Below, piece after piece: positions 23,581-33,221 of a stretch of DNA of 64,000 nt; within the stretch, counting starts at the first letter, position 1; the number at the start of each line of letters is the position of its first letter. The notes under the pieces are model-generated. The model searched no databases, was not told the DNA's origin, and saw only the letters and a list, made by a program, of their open reading frames with translations. The position numbers and the translations under genes are program-made. The stretch is from Rufibacter glacialis (lineage in GTDB: Bacteria > Bacteroidota > Bacteroidia > Cytophagales > Hymenobacteraceae): positions 354,904 to 418,903 of the forward strand of contig NZ_VKKZ01000023.1 in the NCBI RefSeq assembly GCF_008271745.1, given 5' to 3'.

Positions 23581-24240
23581 TCAGGGGTTAATCACAAAAA
23601 TCTTCTCCAGCACATCTGAAGAGAGAATGACTGATTTGTTTTTATTGATGCTTATCTCCAGGGAGTTATCATAGGGTATTTTATCTACCACTTGCAGTTG
23701 CGTACCAATCTGAATACCTACTCTATTGAGGTATTGCAGGAAGGCGGGCTGCGAGTCTTTCACCCGGCACACCACACCTTTCTGCTCTACTTCCAGCGAG
23801 GCCAGAGCCCTTTGCTCCATCTCTGGCAGTTCCCCGGCCTCGGTGGGAATAGGGTCACCGTGCGGATCAACGCGCGGGTGGCCCAGGAACTCATCTAGTC
23901 GCTGCACCAGCAGTTCAGATTTCACGTGTTCCATCTGTTCGGCTACCTCGTGCACCTCGTCCCAGGTGAAATTCAGCTTCTGCACCAGGAACACCTCCCA
24001 GAGGCGGTGTTTCCTGATGATCTTCAGGGCTACCCGCTGGCCTTCCTCCGTAAGCTGCACGCCGTGGTATTTCACGTAGTGCACCAGGTCTTTAGCACTC
24101 AGCTTCCGGAGCATGTCACTCACTGAGGCGGGTTTGGTGGCCAGCATGTCAGACAGACCGGTAGTGCTGACCGCGTTAGCTCCGTTGCCAGATAATTTAT
24201 AAATGGCCTTGATGTAGTTTTCTTCCGCGGTACTATGCAT
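23581..24240 (-). CDS. DtxR/MntR-family metal-dependent transcriptional regulator
   Basis: The 219-residue protein has an N-terminal winged helix (1-65), a dimerisation/metal domain (KIIRKHRLWEVFLVQKLNFT, HEVAEQMEHVKSELLVQRLD) with His78, Glu101, Glu104 and His105 at the primary ligand positions, and a C-terminal FeoA/SH3-like domain (about 150-219). The N-terminal ligand pair of MntR (Asp8, Glu11) is not obvious (Asn, Lys here). It presumably represses the adjacent uptake genes when metal is plentiful. It starts 6 bases after fabH and ends 22 bases before the TroA-like gene. Confidence 0.92.
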   Translation of the reverse strand: MHSTAEENYIKAIYKLSGNGANAVSTTGLSDMLATKPASVSDMLRKLSAKDLVHYVKYHGVQLTEEGQRVALKIIRKHRLWEVFLVQKLNFTWDEVHEVAEQMEHVKSELLVQRLDEFLGHPRVDPHGDPIPTEAGELPEMEQRALASLEVEQKGVVCRVKDSQPAFLQYLNRVGIQIGTQLQVVDKIPYDNSLEISINKNKSVILSSDVLEKIFVINP

Positions 24241-24246
24241 GTTGGC

Positions 24247-25257
24247 TTACCAGCGAATCAAGGCCGAAGCCCAGGTGAAACCACTTCCAAAGGCAGCCAG
24301 GCAGATCAGGTCACCATCCTTCACGCGGCCTTCTTCAAAAGCCTCAGAGAGAGCAATAGGCACCGATGCTGCGGTGGTGTTTCCGTATTTCTGGATGTTG
24401 CTGAAGATCTTACCTTCCGGTAGCTTCATTTTTTGTTGGATAAATTGGGTGATGCGCAGGTTAGCCTGGTGGGGCACTACCAAATCAAGGTCCTCTGCGG
24501 TAACCCCGTTGTGGGTAAGGGCTTCATTGATCACTTCCGGGAAGCGGGTTACCGCGTGCTTGAACACGGTGCTGCCGTTCATAACTGGCCAGATGTCGCC
24601 GCTATCAATGGTCTGGTAAGTGAGGCGCTCAGCATCGTTACTAGATGGTCCCTTGGTCATCAGTTCCTCGGCAAATTCGCCCTGAGCGTGTAAATGGGTG
24701 GACAGAATGCCCCGATCTAAGCTGTCTGAGGGAGTCAAAACGGCAGCTCCGGCTCCATCGCCGAAAATCACAGAAACGGACCGGCCTTTGTCTGAGAAGT
24801 CAAGCCCTGAAGAGTGGATTTCTGAGCCAACCACCAGCACGTTGTCATACATCCCGGTTTTGATAAACTGATCCGCTAAAGATAAGGCGTAGATAAAACC
24901 GGAGCACTGGTTGCGTACATCGTAGCAGGGAATCTCAGAAAGGCCCAGTTCGCGCTGCAGCAATACCCCTGAACCCGGGAAGAAATAGTCGGGGCTCAGG
25001 GTGGCAAACACGATCATGTCCAGGTCCTTAGCTTCCAGACCTGCTTTTTCTAAGGCCTTACGGGCTGCATTGGCCGCCATGTTAGCGGTGGTGTCTTTGC
25101 CCGGCTCAAAATACCGGCGCTCATTTATACCTGTCCGCTCCACGATCCAGGCATCTGAGGTGTCCATCAGTTTTTCCAGATCAGCGTTCTTTACTACCTT
25201 ATCCGGCACATAGTGACCAAGACCGGCAATACGGGAGTTTCTTAGTTCTTTTGTCAT
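24247..25257 (-). CDS. fabH: beta-ketoacyl-ACP synthase III
   Basis: FabH condenses acetyl-CoA (or branched starter acyl-CoA) with malonyl-ACP to start fatty-acid synthesis. The 336-residue protein has the catalytic triad in its usual contexts: Cys118 in RNQCSGF, His263 in VVPHQANLRI and Asn293 in QKYGNTTAASVP, plus the glycine-rich FGDGAGA. It sits directly upstream of the metal regulator on the same strand, which does not suggest a shared pathway. The 62-base upstream spacer is AT-rich. Confidence 0.95.
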   Translation of the reverse strand: MTKELRNSRIAGLGHYVPDKVVKNADLEKLMDTSDAWIVERTGINERRYFEPGKDTTANMAANAARKALEKAGLEAKDLDMIVFATLSPDYFFPGSGVLLQRELGLSEIPCYDVRNQCSGFIYALSLADQFIKTGMYDNVLVVGSEIHSSGLDFSDKGRSVSVIFGDGAGAAVLTPSDSLDRGILSTHLHAQGEFAEELMTKGPSSNDAERLTYQTIDSGDIWPVMNGSTVFKHAVTRFPEVINEALTHNGVTAEDLDLVVPHQANLRITQFIQQKMKLPEGKIFSNIQKYGNTTAASVPIALSEAFEEGRVKDGDLICLAAFGSGFTWASALIRW

Positions 25258-25319
25258 AGTTGGTCAAATATACGTGTATTGAAATAAAAGTTTAGGTTTG
25301 TCTAAATTAAATTTGGGTG

Positions 25320-26465
25320 TCACCCTTCCTCCGCTAACGCAAGAATAACCTGCTGCACTTTTTCCTCTTCCTGCCGCCAAAAAACCTCCTCCGGAATTCC
25401 GGTTTGGTAGAATACCTGGTGGAGCAAGGTCGCTACTTCTTGCCCAGAAAGCTCTTGGTCAAATGAGAGGCAGGTTCCGGCGGTGGTTCTACGTAAAACC
25501 TCCGCCCAGAGCGGATTCTCCTCCATGAGTACGACCAACCCATTGCCGATGTATTCAAAGAGTTTGGTAGGAAGGCAGGCAAAGGTGCTGGGGTGGGGAC
25601 GGTACGGCAAGAGCCCCACGTGGTGGTGCCTTTGCTGGTACAGGATCTCCTGGTGGGGCACCAGAGTATTACCTCCTATAAGGCGCACATAGGGCAGGGG
25701 CCGGATGAGGGCCTGTAATTCTTGGAGAAACGTCTGATCTGCGCAGTAGCCAATGATAGTTAGTTCCGCCGAGGGCACCCATTTGTGCAGCCGGCCTGTG
25801 AACCGAATGGCTTCCAATACCCCGTACAATTTAGAAATGGTACCAGAGTACAACAGCCGCAGCGGGTTTACGTGCTGCAAAACCACCTCGCGTGTAGACG
25901 AAATTGCCGGCTGGTCAGACGGGGGCAGGTATTTATTCTGAAGTACCGTGAACCGGTCCATAATAAAAGGTAATTCCGAAGCATAGGATTGCTCCGCGAG
26001 AAAGAAATGGCGTATGGCAGGAGCTACCGCCTTCTCTATGCCTCTGATAATAGATGCCATCGACTTCGCCAGAAGGCCCGGGTATACCTGTTGGGTAGTG
26101 AGGTTCAGGTAATAGTTTTCCTGCACGTCATAGACCAATTGGCAGCGGTGGCGTTTAGCATAAAGCCAGCTAACCAGCAGCAACTCATGCGTGCCTACTA
26201 CCAGTACTGCCGGCTGTACCTTGTGAAGAAGAGCCCAATACGCTTTCTGGGCAGTAAAGCGACCTATGGATAAGCGCTGGAACGAAAAGACCGGATGAAA
26301 GATGATTCCAGCCGACTCCGGCGCAGCCGGGAGGGGAGCGGCATACCCAGCCACGTGGATTTCCAGCTGCGGAAGCTTGGCCAGGCTTTTCCCTATTTTC
26401 TCATACAAACGGGTGTCAGAAACCGGCTTCAGAAGGGAAGCCAGCAGAATTCGTTTTCGAATCAT
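25320..26465 (-). CDS. glycosyltransferase (GT4-like, GT-B fold)
   Basis: Starting at ATG 26465 the product has about 381 residues. The N-terminal half has a Rossmann-like pattern (KRILLASLLKPVSDTRLYEK, then VLVVGTHELLLVSWLYAKRH). The C-terminal half carries LRLLYSGTISKLYGVLEAIR, a run typical of GT4 donors-binding domains, and LLPYRPHPSTFACLPTKLFE with YIGNGLVVL, the usual glutamate/KLFEY region. It likely transfers a sugar to a surface glycan, acting on the cytosolic side. It is divergent from dapD with only 45 bases between start codons. Confidence 0.85.
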   Translation of the reverse strand: MIRKRILLASLLKPVSDTRLYEKIGKSLAKLPQLEIHVAGYAAPLPAAPESAGIIFHPVFSFQRLSIGRFTAQKAYWALLHKVQPAVLVVGTHELLLVSWLYAKRHRCQLVYDVQENYYLNLTTQQVYPGLLAKSMASIIRGIEKAVAPAIRHFFLAEQSYASELPFIMDRFTVLQNKYLPPSDQPAISSTREVVLQHVNPLRLLYSGTISKLYGVLEAIRFTGRLHKWVPSAELTIIGYCADQTFLQELQALIRPLPYVRLIGGNTLVPHQEILYQQRHHHVGLLPYRPHPSTFACLPTKLFEYIGNGLVVLMEENPLWAEVLRRTTAGTCLSFDQELSGQEVATLLHQVFYQTGIPEEVFWRQEEEKVQQVILALAEEG

Positions 26466-26478
26466 CGCCACAATTTAA

Positions 26479-26486
26479 TAATTTTG
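26479..26486 (+). promoter_or_regulatory. candidate -7 box of the dapD promoter
   Basis: TAATTTTG fits the Bacteroidota sigma-A -7 consensus TAnnTTTG and lies 24 bases before the dapD ATG, which would leave a very short leader. I see no convincing TTTG at -33, because that position falls inside the divergent glycosyltransferase start. Confidence 0.4.
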
Positions 26487-26510
26487 GTTTCTTATTTTCA
26501 CAAAGACCAA

Positions 26511-27329
26511 ATGAACGACTTACGAGAAATCATAGAAAGCGCCTGGGAAGACCGGTCGTTGCTGAGCCAGAAGATAACGGCGGAAGCCATCAGAAGCGTC
26601 ATCCAGTTATTGGACCGCGGGGAACTGCGGGTGGCGCAACCCACTGACACTGAGAAATGGCAGGTAAACGAATGGGTGAAGAAAGCCGTGCTCATGTACT
26701 TCCCCATCCAGAAAATGGAGACCATTGAGGCCGGGCCTTTCGAGTTCCATGATAAAATTCCTCTGAAAAGCGGCTTTGCCGAACTTGGGGTGCGCGTGGT
26801 GCCGCATGCTTTGGCGCGCTATGGCTCCTATATCTCCAGAGGCGTGATCCTGATGCCGTCTTACACCAACATTGGTGCCTACGTAGATGAAGGAACCATG
26901 GTAGACACCTGGGCCACCGTGGGCTCCTGCGCCCAGGTGGGCAAGCACGTGCACCTAAGCGGGGGCGTGGGCCTTGGCGGCGTGCTGGAACCGGTGCAGG
27001 CGGCACCTGTAATTATTGAAGACGGGGCCTTCATCGGGTCGCGCAGTATTCTGGTGGAGGGCTGCCACATTGGAAAAGAAGCCGTGATAGGTGCCAACGT
27101 GTGTATTACGGGTTCTTCTAAAATCATAGACGTGACCGGAGCTGAGCCCAAGGAATACAAAGGCTATGTGCCACCGCGCTCTGTGGTGATTCCTGGTTCC
27201 TACACCAAACAGTTCCCAGCGGGAGCTTTCCAGGTGCCTTGCGCCTTGATCATTGGCCAGCGGAAAGAGAGCACCGACCTGAAGACTTCCCTGAATGATG
27301 CACTGCGGGAAAATGGCGTAGCTGTTTAA
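26511..27329 (+). CDS. dapD: 2,3,4,5-tetrahydropyridine-2,6-dicarboxylate N-succinyltransferase
   Basis: DapD adds a succinyl group to tetrahydrodipicolinate in the lysine/diaminopimelate pathway, supplying peptidoglycan and lysine synthesis. From ATG 26511 (MNDLREIIESAWEDRSLL) the protein has 272 residues, the usual length. The C-terminal half is a left-handed beta-helix with hexapeptide repeats (NIGAYVDEGTMVDTWATVGS, GVGLGGVLEP, IGSRSILVEG), and EGCHIGKEAVIGANVCITGS is characteristic. A longer upstream frame is rejected because it runs back through the divergent gene. A strong terminator follows. Confidence 0.96.
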   Translation: MNDLREIIESAWEDRSLLSQKITAEAIRSVIQLLDRGELRVAQPTDTEKWQVNEWVKKAVLMYFPIQKMETIEAGPFEFHDKIPLKSGFAELGVRVVPHALARYGSYISRGVILMPSYTNIGAYVDEGTMVDTWATVGSCAQVGKHVHLSGGVGLGGVLEPVQAAPVIIEDGAFIGSRSILVEGCHIGKEAVIGANVCITGSSKIIDVTGAEPKEYKGYVPPRSVVIPGSYTKQFPAGAFQVPCALIIGQRKESTDLKTSLNDALRENGVAV

Positions 27330-27344
27330 GGCTTTTTTTTTTTA

Positions 27345-27406
27345 AAAGTCTAATAAAAAAGGAGAGGCCGGTTCTGCACCGGCCTCTCCTTTTTTTATTA
27401 GACTTT
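27345..27406. terminator. strong bidirectional terminator between dapD and the dehydrogenase gene
   Basis: The arms 27345-27372 and 27378-27406 are complementary over 28 bases with a single bulge, with a GC-rich core (GGAGAGGCCGGT), a 5-base loop and A/T runs on both sides. It separates the convergent dapD and 27502-28392 genes. Confidence 0.9.
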
Positions 27407-27501
27407 GTGCCGTTTTAAGAGCTGGAGAGATCTTTTACTCTGCGTTTTGCTCTTATTTTCAGAAAAGGGCCAGAAAACAAGGATTGCGTTCCCTTATACC
27501 G

Positions 27502-28392
27502 CTATCGTTTTTTGAAGGTGTCAGCGACCACCAGGTCTTTGGTGCCGTGGCTGTAGGAGTAGAAGCCTTGGCCGCTTTTCACTCCTTTGTGGCCGGCCTG
27601 TACCATGTTCACAAGCAGAGGGCAAGGGGCGTACTTAGGATTCCCGAACCCATCGTGTAGCACCCGCAGAATAGAAAGGCACACATCCAGCCCTATAAAG
27701 TCGGCGAGCTGCAGGGGGCCCATGGGGTGGGCCATGCCCAATTTCATGATGGTGTCAATTTCCTCCACACCGGCTACGCCTTCATACAAGGAATAGATGG
27801 CCTCATTGATCATAGGCATGAGAATGCGGTTGGCCACAAATCCCGGATAATCATTGGCCTCGGCCGGAATCTTTCCCAGGTTCTTGGAAAGCTCCAGGAT
27901 CTGGTTTGTGACCTCGTCACTGGTGGAGTAGCCCCTGATCACTTCTACCAACTTCATAACCGGTACCGGGTTCATGAAGTGCATCCCGATCACTTTGTCC
28001 GGGCGCTTGGTAACTGAGGCGATCTTGGTGATGGAGATAGAGGAGGTATTGCTGGCCAGAATACAGGAAGGCTTTGTGAACTGCTCTAATTGCCGGAAAA
28101 GATCCAACTTGATGTCCACGTTTTCGGTGGCGGCTTCCACCACCAGGTCCGCTTCTTTCACGCCTTCCTCTAAATCAGTGAAGGTGCTGATACGTTGCAG
28201 GGTCTCGGTTTTCTGCTCCTCGGTGACCGTTCCTTTGGCTACCATGCGGTCCAGGTTCTTAGAAATGGTGCCCACTGCCTTGGTCAGCGAATCCTGGGAA
28301 ATATCAATAAGAGCGACAGAGAAGTTATTTTGCGCAAAGACGTGGGCGATTCCGTTGCCCATGGTGCCAGACCCAATGACGGCTATGTTCAT
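27502..28392 (-). CDS. 3-hydroxybutyryl-CoA / 3-hydroxyacyl-CoA dehydrogenase
   Basis: The 296-residue protein is a stand-alone NAD-dependent 3-hydroxyacyl-CoA dehydrogenase. It has the Rossmann motif GSGTMGNGIAHVF at 7-19, the EAATEN segment, SSISITKIAS, and the catalytic His in IGMHFMNPVPVM, with the C-terminal dimerisation domain starting near 185 (NDYPGFVANRILMPMINEAI). It oxidises L-3-hydroxyacyl-CoA in butanoate or fatty-acid metabolism. The length fits the Hbd/PaaH type and not the large multifunctional FadB. It is monocistronic here. Confidence 0.93.
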   Translation of the reverse strand: MNIAVIGSGTMGNGIAHVFAQNNFSVALIDISQDSLTKAVGTISKNLDRMVAKGTVTEEQKTETLQRISTFTDLEEGVKEADLVVEAATENVDIKLDLFRQLEQFTKPSCILASNTSSISITKIASVTKRPDKVIGMHFMNPVPVMKLVEVIRGYSTSDEVTNQILELSKNLGKIPAEANDYPGFVANRILMPMINEAIYSLYEGVAGVEEIDTIMKLGMAHPMGPLQLADFIGLDVCLSILRVLHDGFGNPKYAPCPLLVNMVQAGHKGVKSGQGFYSYSHGTKDLVVADTFKKR

Positions 28393-28633
28393 AGAATAAG
28401 CGTTAGTTAGTAAAGTGAAGTTACAAAGCTATGATATTTCTGCAGGCCGACAAGAAGCGTTCGTTTGGGCCAGGTTGCACTTTTTAAGGAGCAGGAAAAT
28501 AGCGGCTTACATCTTTTTAAAAGTCTATATAAATCTTTTATAATATTCCTGCGTACAAGCAGAAAAATCAATATTAGGATTTTTATCCAAGTATTGGTGC
28601 AAACAAAAACTAAAACCTAACACAACTAAAACT

Positions 28634-28786
28634 ATGGGAAATCTATTGTATATCATCGCGGTAGTGCTGGTAATTATCTGGTTAATCGGGTTCTTAGGCT
28701 TCGGTGACCAAGTGGGTGGAATCATCCACGTGCTCTTGGTGATCGCAGTCATTGCCGTACTGCTTCGACTGATCCGCAGGGCGTAA
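28634..28786 (+). CDS. lmo0937-family small membrane protein (first of tandem pair)
   Basis: The 50-residue frame (MGNLLYIIAVVLVIIWLIGF ... LLRLIRRA) has two hydrophobic helices around a GFGDQVGGIIH turn, the signature of the lmo0937/DUF5670 family found in many bacteria and often near stress genes. The ATG at 28634 follows AAACT. A near-identical copy starts 55 bases after its stop. Each frame is shorter than 60 codons and so easily missed. Upstream, 28393-28633 has no other gene. Confidence 0.85.
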   Translation: MGNLLYIIAVVLVIIWLIGFLGFGDQVGGIIHVLLVIAVIAVLLRLIRRA

Positions 28787-28841
28787 ACCTGCCCTGGTGT
28801 GAGGCTTTCAATATTTGTATAAACTGAATAAAAACAAGATC

Positions 28842-28991
28842 ATGGGAAACATACTGTATATCATCGCGGTAGTTCTTGTCATCATATGGCTCATCGGGTT
28901 CCTCGGATTCGGAGACCAGGTAGGCGGTATCATCCACGTATTATTGGTGATTGCCATTGTAATGGTTTTACTCAGATTAATACGCGGCTAA
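28842..28991 (+). CDS. lmo0937-family small membrane protein (second of tandem pair)
   Basis: The 49-residue product (MGNILYIIAVVLVIIWLIGF ... VMVLLRLIRG) differs from the first copy mainly in the last helix and at synonymous codons, which shows selection on the protein. It has the same GFGDQVGGIIH core. The pair ends at a strong terminator (29007-29044), so they probably form one short transcript. The role is unknown; two copies may allow a dimer or dosage effect. Confidence 0.85.
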   Translation: MGNILYIIAVVLVIIWLIGFLGFGDQVGGIIHVLLVIAIVMVLLRLIRG

Positions 28992-29006
28992 GCCAGGAGC
29001 TTTACC

Positions 29007-29044
29007 AAAAAGAAAGGCCACCCACTCGGGTGGCCTTTCTTTTT
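29007..29044. terminator. bidirectional terminator after the small membrane-protein pair
   Basis: A perfect 17-bp stem (29007-29023 with 29028-29044, core GGCCACCC) and a 4-base loop ACTC are flanked by A5 and T5. It separates the pair from the convergent ABC-F gene. Confidence 0.9.
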
Positions 29045-29077
29045 GCCTGGTTTTCTGAATAAAGGGCTGAAACAACT

Positions 29078-30712
<1,635 letters not shown>

Positions 30713-31019
30713 CTATACTAAATAAATAGGATTTCTGGGTGCGAAGTTACCAAAAGAACTGAAAAGGACCTTATAGGAGGTGCAAATCAAGCTTTTTGGA
30801 AAACTGTCTTTACCTACAGACAATCAAAGGCTTAATTGAGTTCAGCAAAACTGGGAAGGGGCCGCAGCTATTTGCAGGCTTGGGAAACGGCAAAAAAATA
30901 GGGGAAAGCACAACGCCTCTCCACTTAAATAAGTATATAAGATTCCATATCTAGGACAGATAAAGCGGAGCACAGGAAGATGCCTCCATAAAATGAACCT
31001 AAACAAACAAAAAAACATC

Positions 31020-31484
31020 ATGGAACAACGTCGAGCAACGGTACAGAAAACCGGTACCTATTTTGGAGTAATGACGGGAATTGCTGCCATTATTTACATT
31101 GTCCTGATCAAGCTGTTAGGACTTATAGAAAACGTGTCATTGCATTTTTTAACGGGTATCATCTTAGTGGTAGGCGTATGCCTGGCCATTAAACGCCATA
31201 AAATAGCCAATCACGGTAAATTAGGCTATCTGGAAGGGATAGGAGTAGGGTTCTTTGTGGGTTTGGTATCTTCTGTTCTTTTCTCCCTTTTCCAGGTAGT
31301 GGTAAATAAAATCTTCGACCTGGCTTTGTCCTACCCCTATATGGTAGATGACACCTCAGGGAACGAGCAGGCCACCTGGCTGGTAGGGGTTATCTGGGTT
31401 TTGATGGGCGTGGTGATTGGTGCTTTTGTGGGGTACATCGCCATGCAGTTCTTTAAAAGACCAGACCATAAACTTACCTCTTAA
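31020..31484 (+). CDS. DUF4199-type four-helix membrane protein
   Basis: From ATG 31020 (MEQRRATVQKTGTYFGVMTG) the product has about 154 residues with four hydrophobic segments (about 12-32, 38-52, 68-90 and 118-140), a layout and N-terminal Y-F/G-x-x-x-G pattern typical of DUF4199. The ATG at 30993 is in frame but the shorter start better fits the family. The 286 bases upstream, to the ABC-F start, hold no gene. Function unknown; members often neighbour lipid or peptidoglycan genes. Confidence 0.75.
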   Translation: MEQRRATVQKTGTYFGVMTGIAAIIYIVLIKLLGLIENVSLHFLTGIILVVGVCLAIKRHKIANHGKLGYLEGIGVGFFVGLVSSVLFSLFQVVVNKIFDLALSYPYMVDDTSGNEQATWLVGVIWVLMGVVIGAFVGYIAMQFFKRPDHKLTS

Positions 31485-31507
31485 AAGGAAGCCCCAAGCA
31501 TTTGAAA

Positions 31508-31536
31508 AGCCTGACCTGAAAGTCAGACTTTTTTTG
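31508..31536 (+). terminator. terminator of the DUF4199 gene
   Basis: AAGCCTGAC (31508-31516) pairs with GTCAGACTT (31522-31530) with one mismatch, followed by a T run. The rest of the gap to 31889, about 350 AT-rich bases, shows no reading frame and should contain the promoter of the next gene. Confidence 0.6.
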
Positions 31537-31889
31537 TCCCTGTTTTGTGGTGGTAACTATAATATTCTTAGATGAGACTCTGGTGTATGAAAGAGTTTAA
31601 GAATTTATAAAATGACTTAAACACCATTTTACTATTTGGCTTAGCGGGGCTTTTTTTTACCTGATAGTGGAATAATGGCCGATTAAGACTATAATATTTG
31701 TTTTATCATATATATAGATTGATGAGTAATAGAAAGCGAATGAGTCAATTCAATTCCGGTTGTGAGTTAAGTGCAATAACAAAATGTTAAATTTCCTATA
31801 ACCTGCGTATTTAAGCTTGCGTTAAAGGACATATATAACAACAACGAGAGACTTGATAAAAAAATCTACCTAAAGCGTCAAAAAACACC

Positions 31890-32588
31890 ATGAAAAAATT
31901 TATCCTATCTGCCTTATTTGTAGGAGCTGTGTTCACAGCCCAAGCTCAAACAAACCTTACCGGTGCTGCTGCTACGTCGCGGGCTGTTCTGTCTATGAGT
32001 GCCCAGGAAATGAGCCGTCAGATGTACAATGAGCTGCAGTTGAATGAAGGGCAGTACATCAAGTTGAAGGCCTTGAACCAAGCCCGGTTTGACAAGTTCA
32101 GTGAGATTGAGAAGATGTATGGCAATGATGCCCAAATGCGCGAAGCCAAGATCAAAGAAGTAAACGAGCAACTTGATCAAGAATTCGCCCAGGTTTTGAC
32201 ACCTAAGCAATTTACCGCTTACCTGGAAATGGATGGCCGCGCAACGGCAGCCCCTGCGCCCGCCTCAACCCAAACAGACGGAACCAGCACTGATGTTTCA
32301 GGGGGAACCACCACTGGCACTGATGCTGAGATCAAAGTCAAAGACGACAAAGTGAAGATGGAAAGCGGAGATGCCAAGGTAAAGCTGGAAGGCGATAAAA
32401 TGAAAGCTGAATCTGCTTCCGGCGAAATGAAAGTAAAAGGCAATACTGAGAAACTGAAAACAGAATCAGTAAAATATAAGTCTTCTCCTTCAGAAACCAA
32501 GATCATTACTCCGGAAGGTAAATCCAAAGTGGAGCATGACAAAATGAAGATAAAAACAGAGACTACTAAAAAGAAGGTCAAAAACTAA
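31890..32588 (+). CDS. secreted protein with N-terminal helical domain and charged repeat tail
   Basis: The 232-residue product has a signal peptide cleaved after AQA (residue about 20). Residues 30-118 are helical with LNEGQYIKLKALNQARFDKF and a LTPKQF segment, the sort of layout seen in Spy/CpxP-like LTxxQ proteins. After an A/P/T-rich linker, residues about 145-230 consist of short imperfect repeats of the form (I/V)K(V/M)(K/E)xExxKxKxE (IKVKDDKVKME, AKVKLEGDKMKAES, EMKVKGNTEKLKTES). The tail is Lys/Glu-rich and probably extended beta or disordered. It looks periplasmic; function unknown. Confidence 0.75.
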   Translation: MKKFILSALFVGAVFTAQAQTNLTGAAATSRAVLSMSAQEMSRQMYNELQLNEGQYIKLKALNQARFDKFSEIEKMYGNDAQMREAKIKEVNEQLDQEFAQVLTPKQFTAYLEMDGRATAAPAPASTQTDGTSTDVSGGTTTGTDAEIKVKDDKVKMESGDAKVKLEGDKMKAESASGEMKVKGNTEKLKTESVKYKSSPSETKIITPEGKSKVEHDKMKIKTETTKKKVKN

Positions 32589-32604
32589 GATTTGACGCTT
32601 GCCT

Positions 32605-32641
32605 AGAAAGCCGTTCTTCCTGTGGGAGAATGGCTTTCTTC
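32605..32641. terminator. terminator between convergent genes
   Basis: AGAAAGCCGTTCTTCC pairs with GGGAGAATGGCTTTCT over 16 bases, with two wobble-type positions and a 4-base loop, followed by T-rich sequence. It ends the 31890 gene and possibly the opposing lipoprotein gene. Confidence 0.8.
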
Positions 32642-32659
32642 TTTTATAGGCCTTTCATG

Positions 32660-33073
32660 TTACTCTACAAACACATTGGCTTCCCTTACATTCCCTAAGG
32701 CATCTAGTCTTATAGCCAGTGCTTCTTTTTTTCCTGGCTGGGTGGCTGGGGTGGGGGAACACTTTGGGCCGGGGGTGATAAAATAGATGTAAATTTTCTG
32801 GCTGCGCTCCATCAGTTCTTCTGTGTCTGGCTTGCCAAAGAGCTTGCGTACATCTCCTTCCTTCAGGCCCACCAGCTGTAACCGGATGTCTGCCACCTGG
32901 CTTCTAAGGGAAAGCCTCTGGCCCTTGCACCCGTTCAGGTCCGCCTTCCAGGTGTCAGAATCAAAATTCAGGTGGTCTGTTTTGGAGGAACAGGAAAAAA
33001 AGAGGAGGCAAAAAATGAAACAAAGGCAAAATTTAATCTTTTTTTGTTTGCCAAAAGTATATACCTTCATCAT
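32660..33073 (-). CDS. lipoprotein with BamE/OmlA-like domain
   Basis: The 137-residue product has a lipoprotein signal (IKFCLCFIFCLLFFSC). The LVGLKEGDVRKLFGKPDTEE stretch is the SmpA/OmlA (BamE-type) helix-turn motif (L-x-x-G-x-x-x-x-x-V-x-x-L-F-G-x-P), followed by strands KIYIYFITPGPKC and ALAIRLDALGNVREANVFV. This fold is used by outer-membrane assembly lipoproteins and other small envelope proteins. Both ATG 33073 and 33070 are possible. Role inferred from fold only. Confidence 0.75.
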   Translation of the reverse strand: MMKVYTFGKQKKIKFCLCFIFCLLFFSCSSKTDHLNFDSDTWKADLNGCKGQRLSLRSQVADIRLQLVGLKEGDVRKLFGKPDTEELMERSQKIYIYFITPGPKCSPTPATQPGKKEALAIRLDALGNVREANVFVE

Positions 33074-33221
33074 GTAAATGCCTTGTAACTAGATACTAAT
33101 AACCTTAAAACCCTTCTGTCAGCTCAAACAAATATAGTTTTCTAACAATGAATTTTGGCTGCTTGGAACAAAAGTAGGAAGTATTTGGGTTATAAAACCG
33201 ACACTCGTAAAGAATCCGTAT

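Noticed and set aside
26295..26510. upstream extension of dapD to 26295
   Set aside because: It would run antisense through the divergent glycosyltransferase gene and add residues absent from DapD; ATG 26511 matches the family start.
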